Assembly (NCBI RefSeq): GCF_025995175.1
Contig: NZ_BAPV01000004.1
Coordinates: 372,001-436,000, forward strand
Origin: Asaia krungthepensis NRIC 0535
Lineage (GTDB): Bacteria; Pseudomonadota; Alphaproteobacteria; Acetobacterales; Acetobacteraceae
Direction: 5' to 3'
DNA length: 64,000 nt
Shown: positions 28,119-38,017 of the stretch, in pieces
Layout of the letters: the number at the start of each line of letters is the position of its first letter
Numbering within the stretch: the first letter of the stretch is position 1
Program-made: the position numbers and the translations under genes
The notes under the pieces: model-generated
What the model was told of the DNA's origin: nothing
Databases searched by the model: none
Seen by the model: only the letters and a program-made list of their open reading frames with translations

Positions 28119-28930
28119 GGTTTCTCTGGCACAATCAGGGGCTCGAAGCCGTTTCCGAAGCCCGCATCGACCCGCAGGACCGGGGGCTTCTGCTGGGTGA
28201 TGGCCTTTTCGAGACTATGCGCCTCAGCGCAGGGAAAATCATGCGTCTGCAAGCGCATCTGGCCCGGTTGACCGCAGGGGCGGCCTTGCTGCGCCTGCCT
28301 CTGCCTGATCGCACGGTGCTGCAGGAGGCTCTTGACCAACTGGTTGCCGCCAATGGTATGGCAGAAGGCTCGTTACGCCTGACCCTGACCCGTGGCGCAG
28401 GGCCGCGCGGAGTGCTCCCCCCGGCCACCCCGTCCCCGACGCTTCTGATCACCCAGGCCCTTCCCGTCGCCGCATTACCGCCCTGCCGCGTACAGATCAG
28501 TCCCTGGCGCCGGGACGGCGCCTCGCCCCTGAGCCGCATCAAGCATCTGAACTACCTGCCTCAGATCCTTGCCCGTCTCGAGGCCAGTGAGGCGGGGTTT
28601 GATGACGCGCTTCTCCTCTCGGGTAATGGGCAGCATATCGCTGAATCCAGCGCAGCCAGCCTTGTCATTCTGGACGGCTCTCGACTGATCACACCACCGC
28701 TTGAGGATGGGGCGCTGGCAGGGATCGCACGCGCGGCGTTGCTCGCAACCGGCCAATGCGTCGAGAAGAGCATCACCCCGGATTCTCTGTGCGCATCCCG
28801 GGGAGCATGGCTGGTCAACAGCCTGTCGGTCCGTGAAATTGCGCAGTCAGGCGCGTGTGCGCTGCCGCGCCACGAAGCATGGACAGCGCGCCTCACTGCA
28901 ATACTGGCGCAGGACACTCCCCAGACTTAG
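28115..28930 (+). CDS. pabC: Aminodeoxychorismate lyase (class IV PLP enzyme)
   Basis: 271 residues. The fold-type IV PLP signature is visible: RGLLLGDGLFETMRL near the N-terminus, the PLP lysine in SRIKHLNYLPQ, and ESSAASL near residue 173. It releases pyruvate from aminodeoxychorismate to give p-aminobenzoate. The class also includes branched-chain and D-amino acid aminotransferases, but the ATGA overlap with pabB makes the lyase role most likely. It converges with cls, with 8 bp between the stops. Confidence 0.88.
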   Translation: MRFLWHNQGLEAVSEARIDPQDRGLLLGDGLFETMRLSAGKIMRLQAHLARLTAGAALLRLPLPDRTVLQEALDQLVAANGMAEGSLRLTLTRGAGPRGVLPPATPSPTLLITQALPVAALPPCRVQISPWRRDGASPLSRIKHLNYLPQILARLEASEAGFDDALLLSGNGQHIAESSAASLVILDGSRLITPPLEDGALAGIARAALLATGQCVEKSITPDSLCASRGAWLVNSLSVREIAQSGACALPRHEAWTARLTAILAQDTPQT

Positions 28931-28938
28931 GGCCTCGC

Positions 28939-30393
28939 TTACAGAACGGGGCCGATCATCGCCAGCGTATTGTTCCACAGACGGCGATACCATGGCCAGG
29001 CGCGGACATCGTCGAGCGTAATCTCCACCGCATCACGCAAATAGCTTTCCTGGCGCGCATGGATCTGAGCCGTGAAGTCCTCGTCAGCGAAGAGGATATT
29101 GTTCTCGAAATTCAGATCGAAGCTGCGTCGGTCGAGATTGGCGGAGCCGATCATGCCCATCCCGCCATCGAGCGTCAGCGCCTTGGTATGCAGAAGTCCG
29201 AGCGGGTATTCGAAAATGCGCACACCTGCTTCAAGAAGCTCGGCGTAATAGCTTCGGCTGGCACCTGCCACGATCCAGGAATCATTGCGGGTAGGCACCG
29301 TCATCGTCACCTTCACCCCTCGACGGGCCGAGGCGCAGAGCGCCGCCTGGATGGGCTCATCGGGGACGTAATAGGGGGTGGTGATCGTAAGCTCGCGTGA
29401 AGCCGCATTCATGAGCGAAACGAACACCTCAGGCATGGCGGCATAGCGCAGTGCGGCGCTGGTGCCGATTACCTGTGCAACGAAACCCTCTCCCTCGACG
29501 AGTTTGGCAGAGTCCAGAAGCGGTCCCAGATCCTCGTCCGTATGGGCCATCCAGTCCGTTGCGAAGAGATGCTGGTTCTGCAGCACCACCGGCCCCTCGA
29601 AACGGGTCATCAGGTCCACCCATGGCGCAAAACGCGCCTTGGGGCGGAATTCGGGGTCGGCGCAGTTCTGGCTGCCACAATAGGTCAGGCGATTATCGAT
29701 CACCACGATCTTGCGGTGATTGCGCATATCCATACGACCATGAAGCGGCCAGGTGACGATGTTACCGAGCGGCATCGCGCGCACAACATGGGCGCCAGCG
29801 CGTTCCATCTTCTTCCATGCTTCATGATGGATGAGATGACGCGACCCGAGATCATCCGCCATGATACGGCACCTGACACCGCGGGAAGCCGCGCGGCATA
29901 TGGCTTCGACGATCTGCATCCCGTTATGATCGGTGAGCCAGATATAAAAGCAGATATGCACATGGTCTCGCGCGGCATCGATATCGGAAACCATGGAGGC
30001 AATAGCGCTGTTCGAGTCCGGGAGAAGGCGTGCCTTGTTACCGCCCTCAGGCGGATAGCCGCTGGCGGATTGGCCCACGCGAAAGAGCGGTGCAAGACGC
30101 GGCGGGAGTCGATATTTCTCCTCCGCATCGATCAGGGCCTCGTCATTCTTGCCGGGCACGCGCAGGGTCTTACGGGCCTCGGTTATCCGGTTGACGAGGC
30201 GCGATCCCATATTGGTTTCACCAAGCATGAGATAGGCAAGAGTGCCAAGCACGGGCAACGCCGCGATGATCGCGACCCACGCCACGCGCGAGGCTGGCTG
30301 ACGATGCGGCCTCATGAGCGCGCGGCCGATAAAGATCAGCTGGATGATGAAGCTCAGCGCCGCGCCTGTGACGCGCCAGCCGGTCATTTCCAT
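28939..30393 (-). CDS. cls: Cardiolipin synthase (phospholipase D superfamily)
   Basis: 484 residues, the standard length. Two N-terminal membrane helices are followed by two PLD catalytic motifs, NHRKIVVIDNRLTYCGSQN and LHTKALTLDGGMGMIGSANLD (HxK(x)4D each). It condenses two phosphatidylglycerols to cardiolipin at the inner membrane. The start is ATG 30393 (MEMTGW); ATG 30387 is an alternative. Confidence 0.92.
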   Translation of the reverse strand: MEMTGWRVTGAALSFIIQLIFIGRALMRPHRQPASRVAWVAIIAALPVLGTLAYLMLGETNMGSRLVNRITEARKTLRVPGKNDEALIDAEEKYRLPPRLAPLFRVGQSASGYPPEGGNKARLLPDSNSAIASMVSDIDAARDHVHICFYIWLTDHNGMQIVEAICRAASRGVRCRIMADDLGSRHLIHHEAWKKMERAGAHVVRAMPLGNIVTWPLHGRMDMRNHRKIVVIDNRLTYCGSQNCADPEFRPKARFAPWVDLMTRFEGPVVLQNQHLFATDWMAHTDEDLGPLLDSAKLVEGEGFVAQVIGTSAALRYAAMPEVFVSLMNAASRELTITTPYYVPDEPIQAALCASARRGVKVTMTVPTRNDSWIVAGASRSYYAELLEAGVRIFEYPLGLLHTKALTLDGGMGMIGSANLDRRSFDLNFENNILFADEDFTAQIHARQESYLRDAVEITLDDVRAWPWYRRLWNNTLAMIGPVL

Positions 30394-30447
30394 TCCGGAT
30401 TACCCTCGTTCTTCAGTGAAAGAGTCTGAGTCCCTGTTGGGAGGGAA

Positions 30448-30969
30448 TTACTGAGCCGCCAGTTTCTCGGTCTTGTCCGGCAGCAGGCGGAAGCGCAACC
30501 GCATGACCGAAGCGCCGACATGCGCGCCCTTGATCGACATCTTGAGATCGAGCTTCACGCCGTACTGATTCTCGAGAACAGCCGCGCCGACGCCAGAGCC
30601 GATCGCCGCATCGGCCTTGACCGTCCAGTAGGTGCCATCGAACTGGTCGAGACGGGTGAGGTCCTTCACCGTACCCGTACCCTTGACCGCAATATAGCCG
30701 ATAGAAGCAATGCCGCCGCCGCCGATCTCGAAAGCATAGTCCTTGCCGTTATGATGCAGCGTACCCTTGCCCCATTCATAACCAAGACCGCCACCGACTT
30801 CCTGCAACGTGAAGTTGATGGCTGAATCCTCTACCGGGGCCGATTTGTCAGGCGTTGCATTTTCCTGCGGCGTGATCGACGTCGTGGCGCCCGGCACCGC
30901 ATGAGCGGAAACCGCAAGAAGGCAAAGCGGGACAGACGCGGCAAAAGCCGCAAAAGAACGTGGGAACAT
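30448..30969 (-). CDS. Small exported glycine-rich protein, function unknown
   Basis: 173 residues from ATG 30969 after AAGGAGGCG. A typical signal peptide (MFPRSFAAFAASVPLCLLAVSAHA) predicts periplasmic or secreted location. The mature part looks like a beta-rich domain with LQEVGGGLGYEWGKGTLHHNG, EIGGGGIASIGYIAVKGTGTV and a repeated Gly pattern. I do not recognise the family with confidence. It is divergent from cyoA across about 220 bp. Confidence 0.78.
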   Translation of the reverse strand: MFPRSFAAFAASVPLCLLAVSAHAVPGATTSITPQENATPDKSAPVEDSAINFTLQEVGGGLGYEWGKGTLHHNGKDYAFEIGGGGIASIGYIAVKGTGTVKDLTRLDQFDGTYWTVKADAAIGSGVGAAVLENQYGVKLDLKMSIKGAHVGASVMRLRFRLLPDKTEKLAAQ

Positions 30970-31190
30970 GACCTTCGCCTCCTTCTTGTTCGACCAGGCT
31001 TGCTGTTCAGACGCGGGACGCTGGTCCGGGTTGCCTGGTGAGCATCTTAGCCCCGAAACCACCCTGTGCAAATCGGGCACGCGTCCTGACAACTACGCGC
31101 GGCAACGCCCTGCGCTCAGACATGAAAAGACATTTTAAGATGAAAATGGGGAAACGCTGATCACGATCGCGAGTTACTCAGAGCGAACCC

Positions 31191-32156
31191 TTGCCATGGA
31201 ACCCAACGCACGTGCCGAGACCGAGCCCGATCAAAACGGCCCTGCGTCAGGGTCTCCATGCCCTTCGCCTGAGCCTGGCGATGCCGTTATGCCTCCTTGC
31301 TGGATGCCAGGCCGATCATATCTCATTCCTGGACCCGGCCGGTCCCATCGCCGCCTTGCAGCTTCACTGGTTCGGGCTTCTCGTTGGCGGGCTCGTCCTG
31401 GTCATTCTGCCTGTGCTGATCGGCGTACCGTTCTGCCTGTGGCATTACCGTGCCAGCAATCGGCGGGCGGCTTTTCGACCGGACTGGGACTTCGCCCTGC
31501 CACTGGAATTTCTCGTCTGGGGCTTTCCCGCCATTGTGGTGATTGCGTTCTCCCTGCTCGTCTGGGGACCGGAACGCCGATACAGCCCTGACCGCGCCAT
31601 CCACGACGAACCCGCGATGACGATCGATGTGGTCGCGCTCAACTGGAAATGGCTTTTCATCTATCCTGATGCGCATGTGGCGAGCCTGGATCATCTGGTC
31701 CTGCCGCAGGGACGCGAAGTGATGTTCCGCCTTACCTCGGACGCGACCATGCAGTCCTTTCTAATACCTTCGCTGGGCAGCCAGATCTATGCCATGGCAG
31801 GAATGGTCACGCGATTGCATTTGCTGGCAGACCGGCCCGGGCGGTATCTGGGCGAGAATACGCAGTTCAACGGTATGGGATTCCAGGATCAGAAATTTGC
31901 TGTCGACGTGGTGCCGTCCGACCATTTCGAGCAATGGCTCTCTCAGGCGCGCACCAGCACGCTGCATCTCGACCCCGGAACATACGATATTCTCAGGCAT
32001 CAGGAGACTGGTCGCCAGTCGGCACAGGCGCTGCTTCATGACCCCAAGGCGGCCATGCCAAGTTTTTCGGACGTGCCGGAACATTTCTTCCATGACATCG
32101 TCAGTCGCTACGACGCATCCATGACCGTTGATTCTGCACCTCATACTCCTGGCTGA
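31191..32156 (+). CDS. cyoA: Cytochrome bo3 quinol oxidase subunit II
   Basis: 321 residues from TTG 31191. GTG 31212 is an alternative, and the only ATG (31281) would cut the signal peptide short. The leader ends in the lipobox LLAGC (Cys39), so it is a lipoprotein, followed by two membrane helices and a periplasmic cupredoxin-like domain. The CuA ligands of cytochrome c oxidases are absent, as expected for a quinol oxidase. First gene of cyoABCD. Confidence 0.92.
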   Translation: MPWNPTHVPRPSPIKTALRQGLHALRLSLAMPLCLLAGCQADHISFLDPAGPIAALQLHWFGLLVGGLVLVILPVLIGVPFCLWHYRASNRRAAFRPDWDFALPLEFLVWGFPAIVVIAFSLLVWGPERRYSPDRAIHDEPAMTIDVVALNWKWLFIYPDAHVASLDHLVLPQGREVMFRLTSDATMQSFLIPSLGSQIYAMAGMVTRLHLLADRPGRYLGENTQFNGMGFQDQKFAVDVVPSDHFEQWLSQARTSTLHLDPGTYDILRHQETGRQSAQALLHDPKAAMPSFSDVPEHFFHDIVSRYDASMTVDSAPHTPG

Positions 32157-32213
32157 TCGAGCCTGACATTCCGGCGCTGCCCATACAGCGCCCCCAAGAC
32201 CGGAGATCAGCAT

Positions 32214-34259
32214 TTGCGCCATTTACTGTTCGGCAATCTTGGCTATGACGCCCTGCCCTTCTACAGCGCCATCGCCACGGGAGCCGCCTCGGTGGTGGTG
32301 CTCGGCGCTCTGGCCGTGCTGGGCTTCGTGACTTGGATCAAGGGATGGAAATCGCTCTGGATCGACTGGCTGACCAGTGTCGACCATAAGCGCATCGGCA
32401 TCATGTATGTGGTGGTGTCATTCGTCATGCTGGCGCGCGCCGTGGTCGAAGCAGCCGTCATGCGCTCGCAACAGGCCGTCGCCTATAACAACCCCGGCTT
32501 CATACCGCCCGAGCATTTTGCGCAGCTTTTCACAACGCATGGCACGATCATGATCTTCTTCATGGCCATGCCGTTCCTGATCGGCATCTACAATTTCGCC
32601 ATGCCGCTGCAGATCGGCGCGCGAGACGTCTCCTTTCCGGCCATGAATTCCATCAGCCTCGGCCTGACCAGTGCGGGCGCGGTGCTGATGATGATCTCAC
32701 TGTGCATCGGCAAGTTCTCGACCGGTGGCTGGACAGGCTATCCCCCCTATACCGAGCTCTCTTTCAGCCCCGGTGTCGGGGTGGATTACTGGATCTGGGC
32801 TCTGACACTGAGTTCGATCGGCAACACGATGACGGGCATCAATTTTGCCGTCACCATCTACAAGAAGCGCGCGCCGGGCATGACCCTGTTCCGCATGCCG
32901 CTTTTTGCATGGACGGCTCTGTGTATTTCCATCCTGATGATTTTTGCCATGCCGCCGCTGACGGTCGCCACGCTCATGCTTGCAATGGACCGCTATCTGG
33001 GAATGCATTTCTTCACCAATGAACTGGGCGGGAACATGATGAATTACATCAACATGTTCTGGCTGTTCGGTCATCCCGAAGTCTACATCCTGATCCTGCC
33101 CGCCTTTGGCGTCTATTCGGAAACCATTGCCACGTTCTCGAACAAGCGGCTCTATGGCTACACCTCCCTGGTCTGGGCCACGATCTCCATCGCCGTGCTG
33201 TCCTTCACGGTATGGCTGCATCATTTCTTCACCATGGGGCAGGACGGGAACGTCAACGCGATCTTCGGGATCGCCACCATGCTCATTGCCATTCCTACCG
33301 GTGTGAAAGTCTATGACTGGCTACTGACCATGGTGCGTGGGCGCATCCGCATCAGCGTGCCGATGCTCTATGCCTGCGCCTTCATGGTGCTTTTCGTTGT
33401 TGGTGGCGCCACGGGCGTCATGCTGGCCAATCCGGGGTTCGATTATCAGGTGCACAACACGCTGTTTCTCGTGGCCCATTTTCACAACATGCTGATCCCC
33501 GGTCTGCTTTTCGGGATGCTGAGCGCCTATCATTACTGGTTTCCCAAGGCCTTCGGTTTCCGCCTGCACGAGGGCTGGGGACGGATCATTTTCGGCTGCT
33601 GGGTTGGAGGCTTCATCCTGGCGTTCATGCCGCTCTATATCGTTGGGGCGCTGGGCATGCCCCGTCGCAGTCAGGAGTTCTTCGAGGCCGTCTATCGGCC
33701 TTATCTCTGGGTCGCCCTTTGCGGCGCGCTGCTCGTGCTTTGTGCACTGGCCAGCATGGTAATCCAGCTCTGGACCAGCATACGTGACCGCCAAAGCCTT
33801 GCCGTACCGGCAGGCGATCCATGGAATGGCCGCACGCTGGAATGGTCGATTGCCGCCCCACCCCCGGAGTATAATTTCGCGCTCATTCCGCAGATCGACA
33901 GTGTCGATGCGTTCCATCAGGCCAAGAAGCAGCACACAGCCTGGCGTGCACCGGAACATTATTACGACATCGAACTTCCCTCGAACACACCGGTTGGCTT
34001 CGTATGCTGTGTGGCGAGCGGGGTCTTCGGCTTTGCCCTGACATGGCACGTCTGGTGGGCTGTGCTGCTGGGCGCAGGGGTGTTTTTCGGGGCGATCATT
34101 ACCCGCAGCTTCAACCGCGATACGTTCCGGATCATCCCCGCCGCCGAGATCCGTGAGACAGAGGAACGCTGGCTGCTGACATTGCGTGAAAGTCCAGCCA
34201 TCGCCAATGATGCGATGTTCACTACCGCCAATCGCGGTCTGGTCAGGGAGCCCGTGTGA
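32214..34259 (+). CDS. cyoB: Cytochrome bo3 quinol oxidase subunit I
   Basis: 681 residues starting at TTG 32214, 8 nt after GGAG. It is the heme-copper catalytic subunit that reduces oxygen to water and pumps protons. Heme and copper ligands are visible: HGTIMIFF, the cross-linked HPEVY, HHFFTMG, the K-channel lysine in PTGVKVYDW and AHFHNML. Fifteen or so membrane helices and the quinol-oxidase-type C-terminal extension are present. The stop overlaps the cyoC start. Confidence 0.96.
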   Translation: MRHLLFGNLGYDALPFYSAIATGAASVVVLGALAVLGFVTWIKGWKSLWIDWLTSVDHKRIGIMYVVVSFVMLARAVVEAAVMRSQQAVAYNNPGFIPPEHFAQLFTTHGTIMIFFMAMPFLIGIYNFAMPLQIGARDVSFPAMNSISLGLTSAGAVLMMISLCIGKFSTGGWTGYPPYTELSFSPGVGVDYWIWALTLSSIGNTMTGINFAVTIYKKRAPGMTLFRMPLFAWTALCISILMIFAMPPLTVATLMLAMDRYLGMHFFTNELGGNMMNYINMFWLFGHPEVYILILPAFGVYSETIATFSNKRLYGYTSLVWATISIAVLSFTVWLHHFFTMGQDGNVNAIFGIATMLIAIPTGVKVYDWLLTMVRGRIRISVPMLYACAFMVLFVVGGATGVMLANPGFDYQVHNTLFLVAHFHNMLIPGLLFGMLSAYHYWFPKAFGFRLHEGWGRIIFGCWVGGFILAFMPLYIVGALGMPRRSQEFFEAVYRPYLWVALCGALLVLCALASMVIQLWTSIRDRQSLAVPAGDPWNGRTLEWSIAAPPPEYNFALIPQIDSVDAFHQAKKQHTAWRAPEHYYDIELPSNTPVGFVCCVASGVFGFALTWHVWWAVLLGAGVFFGAIITRSFNRDTFRIIPAAEIRETEERWLLTLRESPAIANDAMFTTANRGLVREPV

Positions 34260-34912
34260 TGGCGCAGGCAATACACGGCAAGGGTCCGAGCCATATCGGT
34301 ATTCGCATGAGCAATGCGGCACCTGAATCCCGCAAGGAAGCTGCGCGCTCCGAGGCCGAGGAGGCACTTTTCGGCTTCTGGGTCTTTCTCATGAGCGACC
34401 TCATCATTTTTTCGATGCTGTTCGCCACCTACGCGACGATGGGTCATTCTCTCGCCGGGGGGCCGGGTCCGCATGAACTCTTCGATCTCGGTTCGGCAGC
34501 CTGGGAGACTGTGGCGCTGCTGCTCAGCAGCTTCACATGCGGTCTTGCAACGCTTGCGATGCGCTATGACCGCTCAACCGGCAAGACACTCTTCTGGTTC
34601 GGCGTCACCCTTCTGCTCGGCCTGACCTTCCTGTCACTCGAGTTGCACGACTTCTTCACCATGGCGTCCAAAGGCGGTGTTCCCTCGCGGTCCGGCTGGC
34701 TTTCGGCAAGCTGGGCGCTGATCGGGACCCATGGATTGCATGTGACGAGCGGCTGTATCTGGATGCTGATCATGTTCGCCCAGGTCGCGAAGTTCGGCCT
34801 CGATCCGCTGGTGCAGACGCGCTTCATGCGCCTCGCCCTGTTCTGGCATTTTCTGGATATCGTCTGGATCGGCATTTTCTCGATCGTCTACCTGCTGGGA
34901 GTTCTGTCATGA
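34259..34912 (+). CDS. cyoC: Cytochrome bo3 quinol oxidase subunit III
   Basis: 217 residues from ATG 34259, which shares one base with the cyoB stop (TGATG). Five membrane helices with family stretches EEALFGFWVFLMSDLIIFSMLFATY and THGLHVTSG, and the ending FWHFLDIVWIGIFSIVYLLG. It stabilises the catalytic subunit. Its stop overlaps the cyoD start by 4 bp. Confidence 0.95.
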   Translation: MAQAIHGKGPSHIGIRMSNAAPESRKEAARSEAEEALFGFWVFLMSDLIIFSMLFATYATMGHSLAGGPGPHELFDLGSAAWETVALLLSSFTCGLATLAMRYDRSTGKTLFWFGVTLLLGLTFLSLELHDFFTMASKGGVPSRSGWLSASWALIGTHGLHVTSGCIWMLIMFAQVAKFGLDPLVQTRFMRLALFWHFLDIVWIGIFSIVYLLGVLS

Positions 34913-35226
34913 ACGATGATCATGCTGCGGAACGCCGGCAGGAGCTGCACGGCTATATCATCGGGCTCGTGTCAGCCATCCTGCTCTCTGCCATTCCCTT
35001 CGCCGGAGTTATGCTTGGGCTGCTCTCCCCTGCTGCCCTGATCTGGGTCATCGCTGTCGCAGGGCTCGTGCAGGTCATCGTGCATTTCCGGTTTTTCCTG
35101 CATATCGACCTGTCGCGCTCCCATCGGGACGATCTGCAGCTCATCCTGTTCTCGCTGCTGATTGTCGTCCTGATGGTGGGCGGTACGCTCTGGGTGCTGA
35201 CAAACCAGCGTCACATGATGGGGTAA
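34909..35226 (+). CDS. cyoD: Cytochrome bo3 quinol oxidase subunit IV
   Basis: 105 residues with three membrane helices. The family stretch QVIVHFRFFLHID is present. ATGA overlap with cyoC shows translational coupling. It assists copper-site assembly in the bo3 complex. No cyoE (heme O synthase) follows; the operon ends at a strong terminator. Confidence 0.94.
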   Translation: MNDDHAAERRQELHGYIIGLVSAILLSAIPFAGVMLGLLSPAALIWVIAVAGLVQVIVHFRFFLHIDLSRSHRDDLQLILFSLLIVVLMVGGTLWVLTNQRHMMG

Positions 35227-35280
35227 AGCCATCTCATACGCGCTGCGCTGCCGGCCGCAATTTGTATGGTCGGCAGAACG

Positions 35281-35310
35281 AAAAAGGGGAGCGTTTAACG
35301 CTCCCCTTTT
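35281..35310. terminator. Bidirectional terminator between cyoD and SDR
   Basis: AAAAGGGGAGCG pairs perfectly with CGCTCCCCTTTT around TTTAA, giving T-runs on both strands. It serves the cyo operon (+) and the convergent SDR gene (-). Confidence 0.9.
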
Positions 35311-35335
35311 CAATATCCGAACCGGATAACCGTTC

Positions 35336-36214
35336 TCAGAGCTGAGGCATGCCACCATGAACAGGCAGCAACGCACCGGTAGTGTAGCTGTTATTCGGAT
35401 CAGCCAGATAGACATAGGCGCCAGCGAGTTCGGCAGGCTGACCGGGACGGCCCATGGGGGCCTGCGATCCAAAATCCTTGTGCTGCTCGGGCGGCATGCC
35501 GGTCGCAATGAAAGGCGTCCAGATCGGCCCAGGGAGCACAGCGTTCACGCGGATGCCCTTCTCAACGAGACTCCCAGCCAGACCTACCGTGAAATTGGCG
35601 ATGGCCGCCTTCGTCATGGAGTACGGGATAAGAATGGGCATCGGCGTACGCGTGTTAACCGATGAGGTATTGATGATCGACGCCCCTGGCTTCAGATGAG
35701 GCAGAGCAGCCTTGGTCAGATAGAACATGGCGTGCACATTGGTATCGAAATGGCGACGCCATTCCTCATCTTCAATTTCGAGGAAGTCCTTCCTCGGGTG
35801 CTGGAATGCCGCGTTATTGACGAGAATATCCAGCCCGCCAAATGCCTCCACTGTCTCGCTGACCAAATTCTCGCAGACAGTTTTCTCTCGGATATCGCCC
35901 GGCAACAGCAGGCAGCGCGCACCGGCTTTCTCGACTGAGGCAGCAATATCCTGAGCGTCGGTCTGTTCCGCCTCAAGATAGGAAAGGGCAATATCGGCGC
36001 CCTCCTTGGCAAAGGCCACGGCCACAGCGCGACCGATACCGGAATCACCACCTGTGATGAGAGCCACGAGGCCTTTGAGGCGCTCGCTCCCGCGATAGCT
36101 CTCGTCGCCATAATCGGGCTGGGGCTTCATCTTGGCCGAGACGCCGGGAAATTCCTGCGGCTGAATGTCGAAGGGCGGGCGCGGATAGCGCGAGCGAGGG
36201 TCGATGAGCGTCAT
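35336..36214 (-). CDS. SDR oxidoreductase, YghA/GsiB-like
   Basis: 292 residues. A ~45-residue N-terminal extension rich in Pro (YPRPPFDIQPQEFPG...MKPQPDYGDESYRGSERL) precedes the SDR fold, as in the general-stress/YghA subgroup. Cofactor motif TGGDSGIGRA, NNAA and catalytic YSMTK are intact. Relatives reduce aldehydes with NADPH; the substrate here is not known. ATG 36214 follows GGAGACAAGCCATC. Confidence 0.88.
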   Translation of the reverse strand: MTLIDPRSRYPRPPFDIQPQEFPGVSAKMKPQPDYGDESYRGSERLKGLVALITGGDSGIGRAVAVAFAKEGADIALSYLEAEQTDAQDIAASVEKAGARCLLLPGDIREKTVCENLVSETVEAFGGLDILVNNAAFQHPRKDFLEIEDEEWRRHFDTNVHAMFYLTKAALPHLKPGASIINTSSVNTRTPMPILIPYSMTKAAIANFTVGLAGSLVEKGIRVNAVLPGPIWTPFIATGMPPEQHKDFGSQAPMGRPGQPAELAGAYVYLADPNNSYTTGALLPVHGGMPQL

Positions 36215-36400
36215 GATGGCTTGTCTCCACGGAAGAGGAACAAGCCTGCAACGACGCCAGTCATTGAGGGTTTTACAGGTATATTATCCGGCTTTGACGG
36301 AACTTTCAGGGCCACTCACCAGATAATAACGCTTCCGGACAGACCCCTCTTCACGGGGAGGACAGATCTCGCGCGGTACGCGCATCGCCCCGCGGCAGGA

Positions 36401-38017
36401 TCAGTCTGTTTTTTCCGGTGTTTTGTTCGCCACAATAACCCACTCTGCCGCTCTGATCCCGTCGATCCCGGCCGAGAGGATGCCGCCTGCGTAACCAGCC
36501 CCCTCACCGGCAGGAAAGAGTCCGATCAGGCCGGGGCTCTGTCCCTCGGCGGTCCGGGGCAGACGAATGGGGGATGAGGTCCGCGTTTCGACGCCAGTCA
36601 GAACAGCATCTCCCATCGAAAAGCCCTTAAGCTTACGTTCGAAGGCCGGCAGGGCCTCCCGGATGGCCTGTACTGCGAACTCCGGCAGACAGAGCGACAG
36701 ATCCGTGGGCGTGACACCCGGCTTGTAGGAGGGCACGACATCGCCCAGTGTGGTAGAGGGGCGCCCGGCAAGGAAATCCTCAACCCGCTGTGCAGGCGCT
36801 CTGTAATCGCCGCCTCCGGCGACAAAGGCCGCGCGCTCCCAGTGACGCTGGAAGGCGACACCGGCCAGAACGTCATCAGGATAGTCGCGTTCTGGCGAAA
36901 CATCGACCACGATCCCCGCATTCGCATTGCGCTCAGCGCGCGAATACTGGCTCATGCCATTGGTCACCACCTGATTGGGCTCCGAAGTCGCTGCGACAAC
37001 GGTGCCTCCGGGGCACATGCAGAAGGAATAGACCGCGCGGCCATTACTGGCATGATGCACCAGCTTGTAGTCAGCGGCCCCCAGCAGGGGGTGACCGCCC
37101 TGATCGCCGAACCGTGCGCAATCAATCAACGATTGCGGATGTTCAATCCGTACGCCGATCGAGAACGGCTTGGCCTGCATCGGTACGCCCGCTTGACGCA
37201 GCATCTCGAATGTATCGCGCGCACTATGCCCCACCGCCAGAATGGCATGGTCAGTTTCGAGTGTGGTGCCATCGGAGAGCACGAGACCTGTCAGTCGCCG
37301 GGGCTCCCCTGCGGTTACCAGTCCGTCCACTCGGACGCCAAAGCGATATTCCCCGCCCAGCGCCTCGATCTCGGCACGGATATGCTCGACCATGGATACG
37401 AGGCGGAACGTACCGATATGCGGCTTGGAGACATAGAGAATTTCCTCAGGCGCCCCGGCCTTGACGAATTCCTCCATCACCTTGCGGCCCAGATGGCGCG
37501 GATCGCTCACACCGCTATAGAGCTTGCCATCGGAGAATGTCCCCGCCCCGCCCTCGCCGAACTGGACATTGCTTTCAGGCGTCAGCTCGGAACGGCGCCA
37601 CAAGGCAAAAGTATCGACGGTACGCTCACGCACGATCTTGCCGCGCTCGATGACGATGGGGCGCAGCCCCGCCTGCGCCAGAATCAGGGCGGCCATGACG
37701 CCGCACGGCCCTGCGCCGATCACGACAGGGCGCAGGGCTCCCGGATTCGCTTTAGGCAATACATACTGCGTGTCCGGAGTCGGCATGATCGAGGGTGTAT
37801 TCTCGTGACGGGCCAGCAAGGCGGCCTCGTCATCAAGCGTACAATCGACACTATAGACCAGCACGATGCGTCCCCGCTTGCGCGCATCATAGCCCCGACG
37901 CGCGATGGTGAAATCACGCAGGGCAGAGTCAGCGATGCCGAGACGAGAAATGATGGCGCCGCGTAAAGCTGCGTCATCATGGTCGAGGGGGAGCCTGAGT
38001 TCTGTGAGCCGGATCAT
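36401..38017 (-). CDS. FAD-dependent dehydrogenase-like protein (COG2509)
   Basis: 538 residues. An N-terminal ~95-residue domain (RLPLDHDDAALRGAIISRLGI...FTIARRGYDARKR) is followed by an FAD-binding Rossmann fold with VIGAGPCGVMAALILAQAG, FGEGGAGTFSDGKLYSGV, and the C-terminal FAD motif LFPAGEGAGYAGGILSAGIDGIRAAEW. This matches a widespread conserved flavoprotein family of uncertain function. Gene direction is the same as the M28 peptidase upstream, but with a 176-bp gap. Confidence 0.85.
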   Translation of the reverse strand: MIRLTELRLPLDHDDAALRGAIISRLGIADSALRDFTIARRGYDARKRGRIVLVYSVDCTLDDEAALLARHENTPSIMPTPDTQYVLPKANPGALRPVVIGAGPCGVMAALILAQAGLRPIVIERGKIVRERTVDTFALWRRSELTPESNVQFGEGGAGTFSDGKLYSGVSDPRHLGRKVMEEFVKAGAPEEILYVSKPHIGTFRLVSMVEHIRAEIEALGGEYRFGVRVDGLVTAGEPRRLTGLVLSDGTTLETDHAILAVGHSARDTFEMLRQAGVPMQAKPFSIGVRIEHPQSLIDCARFGDQGGHPLLGAADYKLVHHASNGRAVYSFCMCPGGTVVAATSEPNQVVTNGMSQYSRAERNANAGIVVDVSPERDYPDDVLAGVAFQRHWERAAFVAGGGDYRAPAQRVEDFLAGRPSTTLGDVVPSYKPGVTPTDLSLCLPEFAVQAIREALPAFERKLKGFSMGDAVLTGVETRTSSPIRLPRTAEGQSPGLIGLFPAGEGAGYAGGILSAGIDGIRAAEWVIVANKTPEKTD

